Assembly (NCBI GenBank): GCA_947462335.1
Contig: OX381714.1
Coordinates: 19,502,618-19,566,617, forward strand
Reading direction: 5' to 3'
Length of the DNA stretch: 64,000 bases
Source: Harmothoe impar
Lineage: Eukaryota; Annelida; Polychaeta; Phyllodocida; Polynoidae
Shown here: positions 38,669-51,548 of the stretch, piece after piece
Layout of the letters: every line of letters begins with the position of its first letter
Position numbering within the stretch: position 1 is the first letter of the stretch
Position numbers and translations under genes: made by a program
The notes under the pieces: generated by a model
What the model was told of the DNA's origin: nothing
Database searches by the model: none
What the model saw: only the letters and a program-made list of their open reading frames with translations

Positions 38669-39690
38669 TGGGGTGCCAACTGTTCATGAAAGAAAAATCA
38701 AATAGAATTTTTTTTTTTTAGTATCAGATTAATGTAACTACAATTTGTGATAGCACTTAAACATTGTATTTGCATTAATATGAATGGTAGCCACCTTATG
38801 GGGTGCCAACTATTCATGAAAGAAAAATCGATAAGAATTTGTTTATTATTAGCAGTAAATTGATGCAACTACAATTCGAGATTGCATTTCAAGCATCGGG
38901 GCATTCGATGAATGGTAGTCATCTTAAATATATGGGGTGCCAACTGTTCATGAATTAAAAAAAAAGAATAGTATCAGATTAATGCAACTACAATTTGTTA
39001 TTGCACTTAAAGCATTGTGGCATGCAATGACTGGTAACCACCTTGAATGTATGGGGTGCCAACTGTTCATGAAAGAAAAAAAAGAAAGTTTTTTTTTTTA
39101 GAATCAAATTAATTCAACTGCAATCCAAGATTGCATTTAAGCATTATGGCATTCAATGACTGGTGGCCATCTTGAACCTATGGGGTGCCAACTCTTCATG
39201 AAAAAAACAACTAAGTTGGATTTTGTTAACAGTATAAAATTAATGCAACTACATTTCAAGATTGCATTTAAAGCATTGTGGCATTCAATGAATGGTGGCC
39301 ATCCAAAACCTATGGGGTGCCAACTGTGTTTGAAAAAGGTATCAAATAGACATTTTCTTATAATAGATATCAAATTAATGCAACTACAATTTTTCATTGC
39401 ACTGAAAGCATTGTGGCATTTAGTAAATGGTAGCCATCTTGAATGGGTTGAATGAAGGAAAAATCAAATAGGATTTGTTTTTTTTATCAAATTAATGCAA
39501 CTACAAGTCAAGATTGCATTTCAAGCATCGGGACATTCAATGAGTGATAGCCATCTTGAATCTATGGGATGCCAACTGTTCATGAAATAGAATAGATTTT
39601 TTTTTTATTAGTATCAAATTACTGCAACTGCAATTCGAGATTACATTGAAAGCATGGTGGCATTCAATGAATGGTTGCAATCTTGAATTT
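38669..39690. repeat. satellite of about eight 119-132-bp units
   Basis: Units start at ggggtgccaact near 38670, 38800, 38934, 39053, 39182, 39314, about 39442 and 39563. Each holds attaatgcaactacaa and a gcattgtggcattcaatga core; lengths vary through A/T runs. Open frames inside it (39137-39455) are repeat-derived. Confidence 0.88.
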
Positions 39691-39989
39691 TGAAATGAAC
39701 ATACACACAGACATATTCATAGGCATGAACATGGTGTCTTCCTTCATTATAGATATTCATGGATTTCTACTTCTACTAAATATAGCTTTCTGTTAGAAGG
39801 ATTCTGTTACATGGATGTCGATGTCCAGTTTTAGATATATATCCATATAGTGCATTGGAGTGCTATAATGTTGGACTGCTGTATATTCAAATGATGATTT
39901 CTTTTGGGGGGGGGGGTGGGGGGATATGAGACATTAACTTAGAATTTTGCACCACACACTTTCTGCTAAATGCCCCTTTAAGACCCTTT

Positions 39990-40080
39990 AAAGGCCCACT
40001 GCCCCTATATATAGCGCTGAGTACCTTTCCCGACTCCACTCCGACTGTCGCTGGAGGGGTACTGAGACCTGCGGGTGTAA
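39990..40080. repeat. about 95-bp dispersed repeat, copy 3 (inverted)
   Basis: Opposite orientation to the copies at 15143 and 37840 (ctatatatagcgctgagtac ... gacctgcgggtgtaaa). It directly joins the inverted repeat at 40081. Confidence 0.75.
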
Positions 40081-40100
40081 AGACCACATCCGGAGGTTTT
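40081..40100. repeat. left arm of a 2.3-kb inverted repeat pair
   Basis: AGACCACATCCGGAGGTTTT is the exact complement of 42395-42414. Confidence 0.85.
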
Positions 40101-40609
40101 TGATTGGCAATTACAGGTACCTAAGTATGTTAACTGACTTTCCATTGAAAAGTAACTCCTCTAGAGCCATATTTATTTATCTATTACTTGGTTTAGTTGG
40201 GGCCACTCCATGAGACCTCAGATCTGAAATATCAGTGATTGTGCTGTCCCCAGTGAGAAGCACATGAACTGCAGTACCCAATACCCAATGTGAGCTCATA
40301 TTGGGTGACAACCGACCCAATGGGGGGGCACTCTCTATATTTTCTATAGTAACTGCATGTGTGTGAGAACATAACCTAAACCATGTCATCCTTAATACAG
40401 GAGGTAGCTCAACAAACTAGGACCCTTTTTATGGGAAATTACCTATGTGCCCTTGCCCATATTATAGGACCCCAGAATGAACCATTTTGCCTGGAATCAC
40501 CAAAGCTGAGAGAGTGCCCCCCCCCTCTGAGATGGTCAGTTCCTACCTCCCTACTGGGTGGATCAGAACAGGCCCACTGCATATGCACTGTCAGAACACT
40601 GATGACAGT

Positions 40610-40637
40610 GATGTGCTGACCACGTGGTCAGCACATC
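40610..40637. repeat. 28-bp perfect palindrome with a CACGTG core, copy 1
   Basis: GATGTGCTGACCAC followed by its exact complement. An identical palindrome is at 41860-41887, and flanking cactgtcagaacactgat shows the two sites are inverted copies of a longer sequence. Confidence 0.9.
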
Positions 40638-41859
40638 AACATGGCGGATGGTCACTTGCATGGAGGCTAGGTTTTGCCTGATAACAGGGTGTTCCTGGGC
40701 TATTTAGAATGTACACTTCACAATAGATAGCTACAATATCTATTTACACCAAGTGGATATTGATTCAACCATGATAGGGGCCTAGATATGCAGTATTGGG
40801 CACCATACACAATGAGTGATGTGCTGACCACACTGCTTGATTGTTGTTGTGATGTCCAGTAACACATTTCTGTGATGCCCGTACCACGGTTCTCTGTTGT
40901 ACATAATACATATACATTTAGTTATAAGATTACAAAATATACAACCATACATAAACTAAATGAAAGATTTAATGGCTGGTCTGGGGGGAGGGGGGAGCAG
41001 CCATTTGGGGTTGTAAAATTAGTGATATAATTCTGAACTGATGACGTTCTTTATAAGTTCTACAGCTTAATGCAACTTCACAGCACAAAATCCTGTTTTA
41101 ATAATGTAAGTTGAAGTAGTCAGGTTACCACCCCTCCCTAGTCCAGGCAGTAGATGAAGGGTAGGTTCCTAATGGTCAAGCCAATTGCATAACTCTGAAA
41201 TATACATGGTGTAACCATGCTCATTGAAGCATGACCAGCCACACAGTCATGCTCGTTTAGTTGCCAATGATCAAGATACAAACTGGCCTTTTTGTGTAGT
41301 AGTAAGGGGACAATTAGGTCCAGGACCAATCACAATTCCCAAGGTCACGGTCACAACGTCGCGAATTTGGGTTACTGGTCCCTAGGCGAGAGTCTGAGAC
41401 TTGAACGAGTCTAAGGCTAAGTAGCAACATAGTGTTGGGCAGACAGTCTCAAGCCATGACTACCCCCCCCCCCCCCCACCTGAAGGGACCCTATTCTGAC
41501 AGAACAGTCCATAAGTAGGCCTACATAGAGAAACTGCCAGGGATAGAGCATTTAAAAGGGGGGAGGGGCGGTTCTAAAATAGGGAACTTTTTCCAGTATC
41601 ACAGGCAGCGAGGCTCCTTGTGTTACGGGACATCACTAGCACACACTACCTGTGTGTTACGGGCATCAGTGGCAGTGTGTTAGGGGACACCACCCTGAAA
41701 TCACAAACTCCCATTTTCTCAGTAATAAATGGCAATCACTGTGAAAGGTGAATGGATATAGCCTTCTTACAACCGTATGAATATATGGTGTAGATTTCAA
41801 TGTTAAAAACTCTCTAGAAGTACGGCAATCTGACATTCCCTGTTGGTCGACCATGTGGT

Positions 41860-41887
41860 GATGTGCTGACCACGTGGTCAGCACATC
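41860..41887. repeat. 28-bp perfect palindrome with a CACGTG core, copy 2
   Basis: Identical to 40610-40637; followed by cagtgttctgacagtg, the complement of the flank preceding copy 1. Confidence 0.9.
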
Positions 41888-42394
41888 AGTGTTCTGACAG
41901 TGATATGGTAGGGAAGGGGGTGTTTGACTCCCACCCAGCCCACACTCTATGGTGGAGATTCGAGTTGTAGATTTCACAGGGTCCAGTGGTCTGTTTGCCC
42001 ACCGCACCTCCCATATAAATACAATGTAGCATCAATCAAGTATATGTTACTCAACCTATAATAGAGCTGTTTAGATGAACGGGGATAATTCCCTGGACAT
42101 GCTGCTGTACGTTGCTGTCTGCCACTTGAGGCTAATATTAGAGTATGAGGCTTAGGATGCCCTTCCGCACACACCCTCCCACCTACCACATGTACTTCTG
42201 CCCTTTTCAACGGCCAGACAGATTACCATTCACTGTAAGGCCCTCTTGTGAGTAGTAGGGAAAGCACACATTTTCAATTCAACATTTGGGGAGCTTCACT
42301 AGTTTTGTTGAAAAAAACTATGTATCTGTACATTTATGCAATGTCGTTTAAATGACTATTTAAAATCATAAATTCTAGTAATGTCATTTTCTTC

Positions 42395-42414
42395 AAAACC
42401 TCCGGATGTGGTCT
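42395..42414. repeat. right arm of a 2.3-kb inverted repeat pair
   Basis: Exact complement of 40081-40100. Confidence 0.85.
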
Positions 42415-45400
42415 CCAAGAACAGTGACCCCAGTAGAGGTAATAAACACATCAGGGGACCTAACTGACCACCCCCGGCCACAGGTAGCAGGGAGGGCCGT
42501 CATACAGGCTGTACAGGGCCTGGTCATACCCTGCCCCAGTCTGTTATTCTGTGGGGAGCATTTGGAGGAAAATGGAGTAATAGATAGAGCTAATGTAATA
42601 ATTTTTATCATAAAAGTAATTCATATAGAATATGTTGCCTCTCTTCCAGACTCTTCTAGCAACCATTTAAGGAACAGTGGTTGTTGGAAGTTGGGTGAAT
42701 TCATGCTATATTTGTGACTAAATGACTTAGAATTAAATTCTAAAAGCTACATATATTAGGGAGTTGCATATCCCGCTAGTACTGCTGTCACTGGCGTCCA
42801 CGTGTTTCTGTGACCCAATCTTAGGTCTTTCTAGAAGTGGCCTTACAGGGACCCTCCACTCTAAGCACTCTGTTGACCTCAATTTTTCACTTACAAAAAT
42901 GGCCAGCACCTCATTTTAACCACAAGAGAATGGCGGTCACTATGAATACAGTCATTCTGGGAGAAAGTTAAGTATTCTTGGACCAGTGTACACTGAAAGT
43001 TTTTTTTCACATGTATCACTTGAAATAATGGTGAACAATTATAGATTGTTGAAGATTGTACCCAATGGGATGTTGGTTATTGTGTTATTGATCACATATG
43101 TGAAATCCAGCTATATCTGGCCAGGCCCAACCCCTCCCTGACCTGTTTTGTGGAATTGCATAGGCACTTGGAGCAGTGCACTATTGAAATCAAGATGGGT
43201 TATATAAAAACTAGGTCAAGGGTCACTGATAAATATTCCATCTTATGTAAGGCCTAGATGTGATATGAAAAAATTATCTATTAGTGATGCACAAGTGTTT
43301 GAAGCAAGTTCATAAATGATGTAAACAAAATAATAAAAACCATCATTTCTAGTAGGAGTTTTATGGATATAGGTCAGGGGTAAATACATCAATGTTAATA
43401 AACTGGCTTCATGAACAGGTAAAAGCAGTGTTGAAATTATCCCTTATGAAGCTCCAAATCATATGGGTAAACATGTATGTTTAATTAGGATTAACCTTAC
43501 TTGATAGGTCAAAGGTCAATCATAAGTAGGTCAGAGGTCATGTGGTGCTTTCAGGACAAGGTGAACTTGTGGAGCCCATTATGTGTAAAAGATTTCATTC
43601 AAAAATATGAAGAAATGGCAGCCTTGATATTGGTCTGTTTTACATCACAGAAATGCATTCAGCTTAAGCACTGCCTGAATAGCCCCCAAGATTTGATACG
43701 TCCATCATGATTTCTCCGGACCTATCAGTGATAGGAAGATGAATCAAACAGATCTGAAAAGCTGTCACAATGCTCGATATGGCTATACAAGATTTTTTCA
43801 TTTTTACTCAAAATTGAAATTTTATGCAACTCCCTACATATATGGAAGGTCTATTGTGTCTACTATATTCTCCCAAGAAATTGTGCATTTATGTCTAAAT
43901 TAGACCTTCTTTTCTCTTAAAGGCAAGGTCCATGTCTGCCCTGTTGGTTGCATGGCCGAGCCCACAATGCCAATAGTCTCAGTAGTACCAAAAATTAAAA
44001 TGTGTGAATTAGATTCAAATACTGCTTATTAAACATATATCTAAACAGTTTACAAAGAAGAAGAATGTATGTTTCCAACAAGGTAAGACACATAATAATG
44101 AACATAGCTCAACAAGTAAATTAATACAATACAACATGTCTCTCTTTAGCAGTGTGACAGATAGGGAGTAGCGAAACAGGCCAGTCGCCGAACTGCCTAT
44201 AAATTATATTGGCTTAGTCATAGCTGAGTACTCTCATCTGCGACTCGTGGTCGGCCGAGACTGTCTCCAATATAATGCATACAGGACTATAGCTGCGGTT
44301 TAACTACTACGTACAGTTTGTCATAATATCATCGCCGGAATCGGGCATAGCCCCTTACTCTATGCTGTAACATGATTGAACAATACCCTTATGCTTCCAT
44401 TGAGACATTATAGACAAAGTCCCACAACATAAGGGGCAAATCTGTCATGCTGAGTGTGATTTTGTATAGATTAGTTCCCCTACCATCGAAAAAGATTAAT
44501 AAACACAACTGTAGGCCATGATGTATGGCTACACAATGAGGGTGGCGGGTGGCATATAGGGACATCTATTGAGACCTGTGCATGTGACTATAATGCATAA
44601 GCATGTTATAAAGAACAACAATGTTCATTACCATACCTTCATGTGCATGTAAGATTTGTAACACCATTACATGTATTTGTCTACTCAGTTGACCAACCCC
44701 TGTTGAGGCCATAGAAAGAAGCCATCATAGATAGCAGTCGGTAATTCCCCAGAGCATCCATTTGATGGTGTCTTCAGGAAAGACTTGACCCCAAAGGTCG
44801 TGACACAGGAAGTATTTCATTCCACCCGGCCACCAGGAGGAGATTGGTCCACAGTGAGGTCTGTAGTCTGGGGGGAGCGTCCTGTAACCATGGCAACCAG
44901 ATGTGACCAATGGTCACGGGTTCAATCAGTATTTGATGTGTCCTTGGGGTGCTTAAAGGTACTGGAGGAAACAGGGGGTAGATACTGCAGGGTGGGGGTC
45001 ATTGGGTGCAGTTTCCATACTATATTTAAGCTCGATGCGGCAAGTTGGGTACTTCAGGTTTTCACACTTTTTCACACAGTTTTAGGGGTCAAACGTCTGT
45101 GATAGATAGAGTGGTTCATGCATTGAGATCACACGGGAGAAGTCTAATATGTGCTTTATACACATCAAACAGACATGTTTATACATTTCAATTGTCATGT
45201 TTTTGTAAAATATATTTGGCAGCCATGTTTTTTCAATAACCTATAGGCCAAAATATAGGAAAAAGGCTGATACTGGAAACTTATGGTTTTGAATTTCATG
45301 ATTCAAGTCATAGTAGATGTAAAGGCAAACATGCTTTCCTTAGGCTGAAAGCCCCTCGGAATGACTAAGTTTTAGGTTCCCAACTTTCCACTTTAAAAGT

Positions 45401-46184
45401 GTTGACTGTAATTATCATTTTCACTGACTGCATCGTGTGCAGCTTTCGGCCAGCCTCCCCCCCCCGCCCCCAACAAGGTCAAATCTAAAATATTGGAAGT
45501 CATGCTATGGAGTTTGAGATTGTTGCACCCTACACATTGTGGAAGTCTGCTAGAGATTCTGATTGCACTGAAAATAGTGGGAGCAATATCCCTCATGCCA
45601 GTGTCGCCACCTAGTGTATCAGCCATAAACTAACAATGAGGGCTGACTGCGGAGGGACATGCATACAGCTTTATAGCTCACACGGGGCCCATAAGCAGAT
45701 AATATCAACACTATCTATGCGCAGTACCTATGGGGTCTGGATCATCAACATGTCATTATAGAGAGAATTCATTTAGGCTTTCTGAGAAGAGGGCAGTGGC
45801 ATTATATCAGAAATAAATGCACTACGTATTTCTTCCATTGGGAGGCAGTAATAACTCGAGAGGGGCAATGACATGGACTGCTTAGCATATACATGCACTC
45901 TACTCAGGTGCTACTTTGAAAGCAATAGTCTTTACATAATTGAATTAGGACAACATAATTATTATGTTTATAACCCATGAAGAATCTGACCGTGTAGCAC
46001 TGCAAAATGACCTACAGATATGTGGCTTCTCATTATAATTTATGGTTCAGTAGGCTACGCTCTTTACGTTGCATTAAGTATGATTTCTTACACCTGAGCC
46101 CACAAAGACATTAGGAATTATTCACAACCACCTTTCCTTATAGCTGTTTCTCATTCACGCACGCAGGTGTGTAATGCGACGTAT
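42415..46184. other. gene-poor stretch, no supported gene
   Basis: Open frames here (such as 43501-43710 and 44785-45102) lack family signatures. One perfect X-box-like site lies at 44884-44897. Confidence 0.55.
44884..44897. promoter_or_regulatory. X-box-like site
   Basis: GTAACC-AT-GGCAAC fits the RFX consensus GTNRCC-N(0-3)-RGYAAC. No nearby transcription start is recognised, so function is uncertain. Confidence 0.3.
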
Positions 46185-46426
46185 TTAACCCTTTAAGCTA
46201 TGCCATTTGTCGGCACGAAGTATGAACACAACCCTGTGAGTCTACTCGCCAGGGTTGCATTCATGCATCATGCTGACCCTTTTGGTGTGTATTAATCCTG
46301 TAGGGTGGACATAATGTATGAATGTAGTCCCGGAGGGGTACTCACTGGTCAGGGATGAGTTAATGAACAATGACGACACAAGGCATAATGGGACATCACT
46401 GCACCATGCATCCCTTAAAGGGCTAA
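46185..46426. mobile_element. piggyBac-like twin-hairpin MITE, copy 5
   Basis: TTAACCCTTTAAGC left end and CTTAAAGGGCTAA right end; hairpin arms partly diverged. Confidence 0.7.
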
Positions 46427-48073
46427 CAAACGTGAAGGGTCATTTTAATTATCCTGCCGACCCTTGTGTGACCCCCAGCCCCGTCCTGTCCTCCCTCCCC
46501 CTCCCCTCCCCTCTCCCCTCCCTCCTCCCACACAATCTACTTCCCTCCACGTGGGGACCCCCCCCCCCCTCCCCTAACACCCACCTTGGAGGCTGGTTAC
46601 AATGAGATGGGTGGCTTCTCCTGTAGGCGTCCTCCAGTTTCCTCCAGACGGTTTCCCCTGCAGTGTCACCAAGAGGTGAAAAGGCTCCCGTGTGACACGT
46701 CTATGGGGCGCAGAGTAAACTAGACGTCATAATACCTCTTGCATCTTATTATCTGGGATTACATTACCGGGCATGTTGTAGGCGTTGGTAATCTATGACA
46801 GGTGGAATTAGCTTCCTACTGAGAATCTATGTAACATGATCATATCCACACGACATGTTCATTGAAAAAGGGTTTTTATTACATTTATGTTGTTAATTAA
46901 AACATGGCGAATGCTCATCTGCAATTGTGGTGGACTCACAATATGCTAAGCAAAGGACGCTCTTCCAGGATAAATGAAGAAATAGAAACAAACATTTAAG
47001 GCTGAAAATATTGCTTCATAATATTAAACAAAAGTTCTTCATAAACGTATGTTCAAATCTGATTGTTTTGTAATTCTTATACTACAATAAAGAACCGTTT
47101 TGATGCATGGATTACCAGCTTCACTGCTCTCACATAGCACGGCATAGTCCCCATGGGCCCCATACACCATGGTGCCCTCAGACACACCCTTCTACCCCTG
47201 CCCTTCCCGCCGCAACCAGATCGCTTTCTAACCACCTCCGGAGCACGGATCCAAACGACCTTGACCATGACCTTTGACCCAGATACAGGTACATCACCTC
47301 CCGGTTTGGCCGTGAGGGGGCAGCAGCTAATCCATCCCAGGATGCATCACGGTAGCCTCGTTCTGGAAGCCCTGTTGTCACGACCTTTTGCATGTCCAGC
47401 GAAGCCAATAAAGGCTTTACGGTCTCTTTACACTTTGCAGCCAGCTCGCTTAGCAGTCAGCTCGATTTGCAGCCATATCACTTTGCAGCCAGCTCTCTTT
47501 ACACTCACTAAGTGCTCATCCTGCAAGGTTTCTATGATGACCATTTATCCCTCTAAGGGTCCCTATGCCCCCCATCGGAAATTTTTTAATTACGTATTTA
47601 ACCTAGTTTTACAAACATTAATCAGTGGCAATAACATCGCCCGTTCAGTTTTCAACAGAAATCGTCCTAGGAAGGATTAATCCTTACACCAAAATGCCCT
47701 TTGTCTCATCAAAATGTCATAGTTGCCACAAATATCACCATAACACATTTATAATTTTCCTTCATAGTTTCCCGCTGTAAAATAAGGTCCAACGGGTCCC
47801 CAAGCAAGTTTAAAGCTTTAGAGGCAAATGTTCCCACTGTATAGCAAAGGTAAATGCTGTCATAGAGCGAGCCACCCGAGCCACCACGAGGATAACAAGA
47901 AAAGGACAATTATCTCAGGCAAAATCCTGTCCCCAAATATTGCTGTATCATATATTGGACAGGGGTATCAATTAATGTCATACTTCCCTACAGTGGTAAG
48001 ACATAGGTGTCAGGGGCTCCCTATAGTAACTATAGTAGCAAACTGTCAATGGGTATCCCCATACTGTAGGGTA
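46427..48073. other. non-coding; pyrimidine-rich tract and unassigned ORF
   Basis: A C/T-rich run lies at 46480-46570. The 175-codon open frame at 47153-47680 has no recognised domain and includes a duplicated ctttgcagccagctc motif (47430-47500); not called as a gene. Confidence 0.5.
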
Positions 48074-48283
48074 GGTGCGGGGATAGTTGACCTAAAGTCA
48101 ACCACGTACCTTGAGATATCCATCCCAATTTTATAGTCATTCATCCATGATAAGCCCTCTTTTTGTGTATCACAGTACACTCTAAGTGTTACTCTTTCCA
48201 GCAAAGGACAAATAGAGAATAACTACATAACTAAGGTGGACATCTCAGGGTACGTATTCAACTCTAGGTCGATCTCCCGCTGG
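48074..48283. repeat. foldback element, copy 2
   Basis: Left arm ggggatagttgacctaaagt and on through acgtaccttgagatatcc. The right arm (48233-48281) is its imperfect complement (ggacatctcagggtacgt ... aggtcgatctcccgc). Same type as 36498-36741. Confidence 0.65.
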
Positions 48284-49426
48284 GTGGGAGGTGGGGGATG
48301 AGGGGGGGGGGGGGTTAGTCACTACGCTACGTACCAACTACGAAACTATAACCCCCCCCCCCATTTGACAGCCCCTTGAAAATGTTATAGATTACTCAAG
48401 TCATGTATGAGATTTAAGGGTACATTATTTCTATATCAATTGTGGCAGCTCCTAATTCAGATCTTTCCAGTTATTGACAGCCCCTATTTTCTATTTTCAT
48501 ATAATTGACAGCCCCTTTTTTTCTTGCTTCGACGCGTGCACAGCGACAGCTCTTCAGGGTTGTTACCGCAGTTGCTACCCATTCCTATACTGAGTACCCC
48601 CCTGGATCCCTATACTGTATAGGTGTCAGGGGGTATCAACCCGTGATGACCTCCGGGGAGGCCGTGTTTAGATTGCTGCCCTTGCGGTGAGCTGCTGACG
48701 GCAGGCAATCACGGGGGGGATTTTATTGTTTATTCGTGTTCATTACACGCTCGTTATTTTCCCATCAAGGCTCAATCTCTCTTCCTACCCCTGCACCTAA
48801 TGTGTCCAAGCAACTGACACGTGTCCTAGCGTTAGGCTCAGGATATGGGGACACATGTTTCTGACAAAGGGCATCTTTTAGGGGGGTAAAGCTTCATACA
48901 GAGTAATTTGAACTGATCTGAGCCTTCAAGGGGAAATTTGTGGAGAAATCCTGTTTTTCAAAATACTATTTCTATTTTTATTCAATAAGATGAATTATAC
49001 CAGGGTATGTAACGACCAACCGGGAACCACCAAAAACTATTTCATAGAGATAATATCAGCCTTTATTTAGCCTTTTGAGGGAAAGAAAATAAATTAATAT
49101 AGGAGAATTCTCTAATTCATGTTTTTAGACTAGCTACATTGATGCATTATCTTCAGTAATGTGCCAATTCAAAACCAGCTAAACCTTTCAAGAAACAAAG
49201 AACATAGTTGCCGGCAGACACCCCCTAATGTGACTATGGTGGGGCAGGGTGTCTGGTTATGGTCCCTATGGATAATGGATGCTACATAAACCCGCACCAA
49301 TACCACAACAACTAAAACCCACTCCCCTACTCCCAGATTGGGGGTCATCCATATTGTATTGCCCATGCACTATCATAACCTTATTGGTCTGCCTGAAATA
49401 TGCAGTGCATGACCCGCCCACGATTG

Positions 49427-49751
49427 GGGAGTGGTCATCTTTAACAACAGTGGGAGGACGGGGTGGATTTTGGAGCAGACCATAAGGACTGAGAGAGTGC
49501 AGGGGGAGGGGGGCAATACAATATTGACTCCCCTTAACAGGGGTCGGGGGGGGGGTCAGAAATGTCATCCCATTTTTAGCAATAATGCCAGATCTTCACT
49601 ATAGTTAAAAAAAGCTGCCCGAAATTATTTGGAACCCTCTTTAGTGGGGGAGGGTGTGTGGGGAAAACGGAAAGTATTTGGACCAATATCGCAAAATCCC
49701 TCCGATCCCCGGCCACCACCTCTGTAAAAAAAATAGAAATGACCAGTCCCC
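49427..49751. mobile_element. MITE, GGGAGTGGTC family, copy 3
   Basis: Left end GGGGAGTGGTCATCTTTAAC and right end ATGACCAGTCCCC; G/C-run-rich interior as in copy 1. Older, with diverged ends. Confidence 0.65.
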
Positions 49752-51306
49752 TACACGGGCAGTGTACATGGCGCTGTTATCAGTATTGATTTATGGCTGT
49801 GCTGAACACCATGTATAGGGCATCCATGTATTGACTGTAAAACCAATACAGGTGTACACGGTGTATGGGGTTAGTGTGGACTCACCCCACCATGTCTATT
49901 GTATGAGGGGATGAGGTGATAAGCATAGTAGTACTTGAAGTGGATATTTAATAGGGCATCATCGACTCCATCGTCCAGTTGGTTTGTTCATAAATGATGT
50001 GATATATTTCCCCTTTGCTGATTGGGATCGTTTTATAAGATGTCCTAAATTTCTTTTCCTTAAATACAAGTATAACCAAGGAACGGTTCGCCACTAAACG
50101 CACAACATGCCATATTGATTGATATCATTTGTGTAGAGGCAAGGGAAAGGGTACTCCAAACAAAAAGACAACTTTAGAATTGATGTCATAAGCTTTCCAA
50201 CGATATGTCACACTAGAAGATATCTATTCTAGATTTTGAGAACCAGCTTCATGAATATGTGTTGGCATTGGCCTATCCAAAGTCCCAATAAGCTCTAGGT
50301 CTCATACTTACCAAGATAGCACTATCTAATTAGCATGATTAGCATAATGAGATATATATCATACATTTTCATTCTTTAGGTCATAAAATTTGATCTAGGA
50401 ATGGTAATTTTATTCTGTTTTCACCATAGTAACCCTCATGAATCATTTTATCACTGAGTATCTTTATTTCTTCTATTTGAAAGAAAAATCATGTTTCCAT
50501 GGGAACACATATCAACAAGAACACCAATTTAGGCCTAAAAAAACGTTCTTTTTACATTCCAAATATGGAAGCTTTTCACCAGAAATGGAATGTTTTGTGT
50601 ACTCCTATTGTTTTCTACAGAAAAAAGTACCCTAGACATTTTTTTTAGCATTATTTTCCATGAAGGGCCCTAGTGCACGGAGCCCCCTGGTGGCAAAAAT
50701 CGGAACTAATCCCACACGGACTATCCTTTCTGCTTGGCTGCACACATTTGTGAACAGTCTAATTCTAGAAACCATAAGGCTTTGACTTATGAACAATTGG
50801 GCAGGAAACATAGATGGTTTCTCTATTCGGGAAATAATCTACAAGGAATGTCAACATTTACAAATGCCATTTCCTACCACTCTTATAAACTGGGAGTATG
50901 TAAGGTCATTCAAATAAAACATATATACAATAATTGTATTCACTACTGAAAATGTTTTGAGGAGAAGAATGGTTACAGAACAGAATATATACACAGGTCA
51001 AAGGTTCACCTAAGACGCTAGAGCCTACACCAGGCCTGGCCCAGGCCCATCTTCCTGCAAGAAAACCCCCACAAGCCGACCTGACCTGCAAACGTTGTTA
51101 TACCCAGAGGAGCCATATCGGCAGGGGTGGGATGGGGTGGCCTTAATCTGAAATCGGCTTTGCCCCTAGCACGCTGATCCCTCACTCAGTCACCTCTCAC
51201 CGACACCTACAGCTAACACAACTGTAAGGGTGTCAGGGGAGAGGTACACAGAGAGGGAGAGGTGAGCATCAGCGTGACACTGGAAATGTTTCTATAGTCA
51301 GGCATT
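49752..51306. other. non-coding, nothing recognised
   Basis: No supported gene or repeat family seen between the MITE at 49.4 kb and the piggyBac-like copy at 51.3 kb. Confidence 0.5.
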
Positions 51307-51548
51307 TTAACCCTTTCAGGGCGGAATGATACCTGAATGCATCATGTCCTTGGGCGTCATGCATGCAGCCCTGGCAAATAACACACCAGTGCTGCATTCA
51401 TGCATCATGCCGATCCTACAGGATTGAGACACTTCCCAAGGGTCAGCATGATGCACCAAAGAAGCACTGGCAATTTACTCACCGGGCTGCATTGGTGCAT
51501 CATGACAACCAATATCATCATCAAGCAACATCCGTCCTTAAAAGAATG
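51307..51548. mobile_element. piggyBac-like twin-hairpin MITE, copy 6
   Basis: TTAACCCTTTCAGGGCGG left end, both hairpins readable, spacer ctacaggattgagacacttc; right end ccgtccttaaaagaa. Confidence 0.72.

Noticed and set aside
38669..39690. CRISPR-like array (regular repeats with variable spacing)
   Set aside because: Units are 119-132-bp satellite copies diverged along their length, in a eukaryotic genome, with no unique spacers between identical repeats.
47153..47680. 175-codon plus-strand ORF
   Set aside because: No recognised domain, start context or splice structure; composition follows a local C-rich patch.
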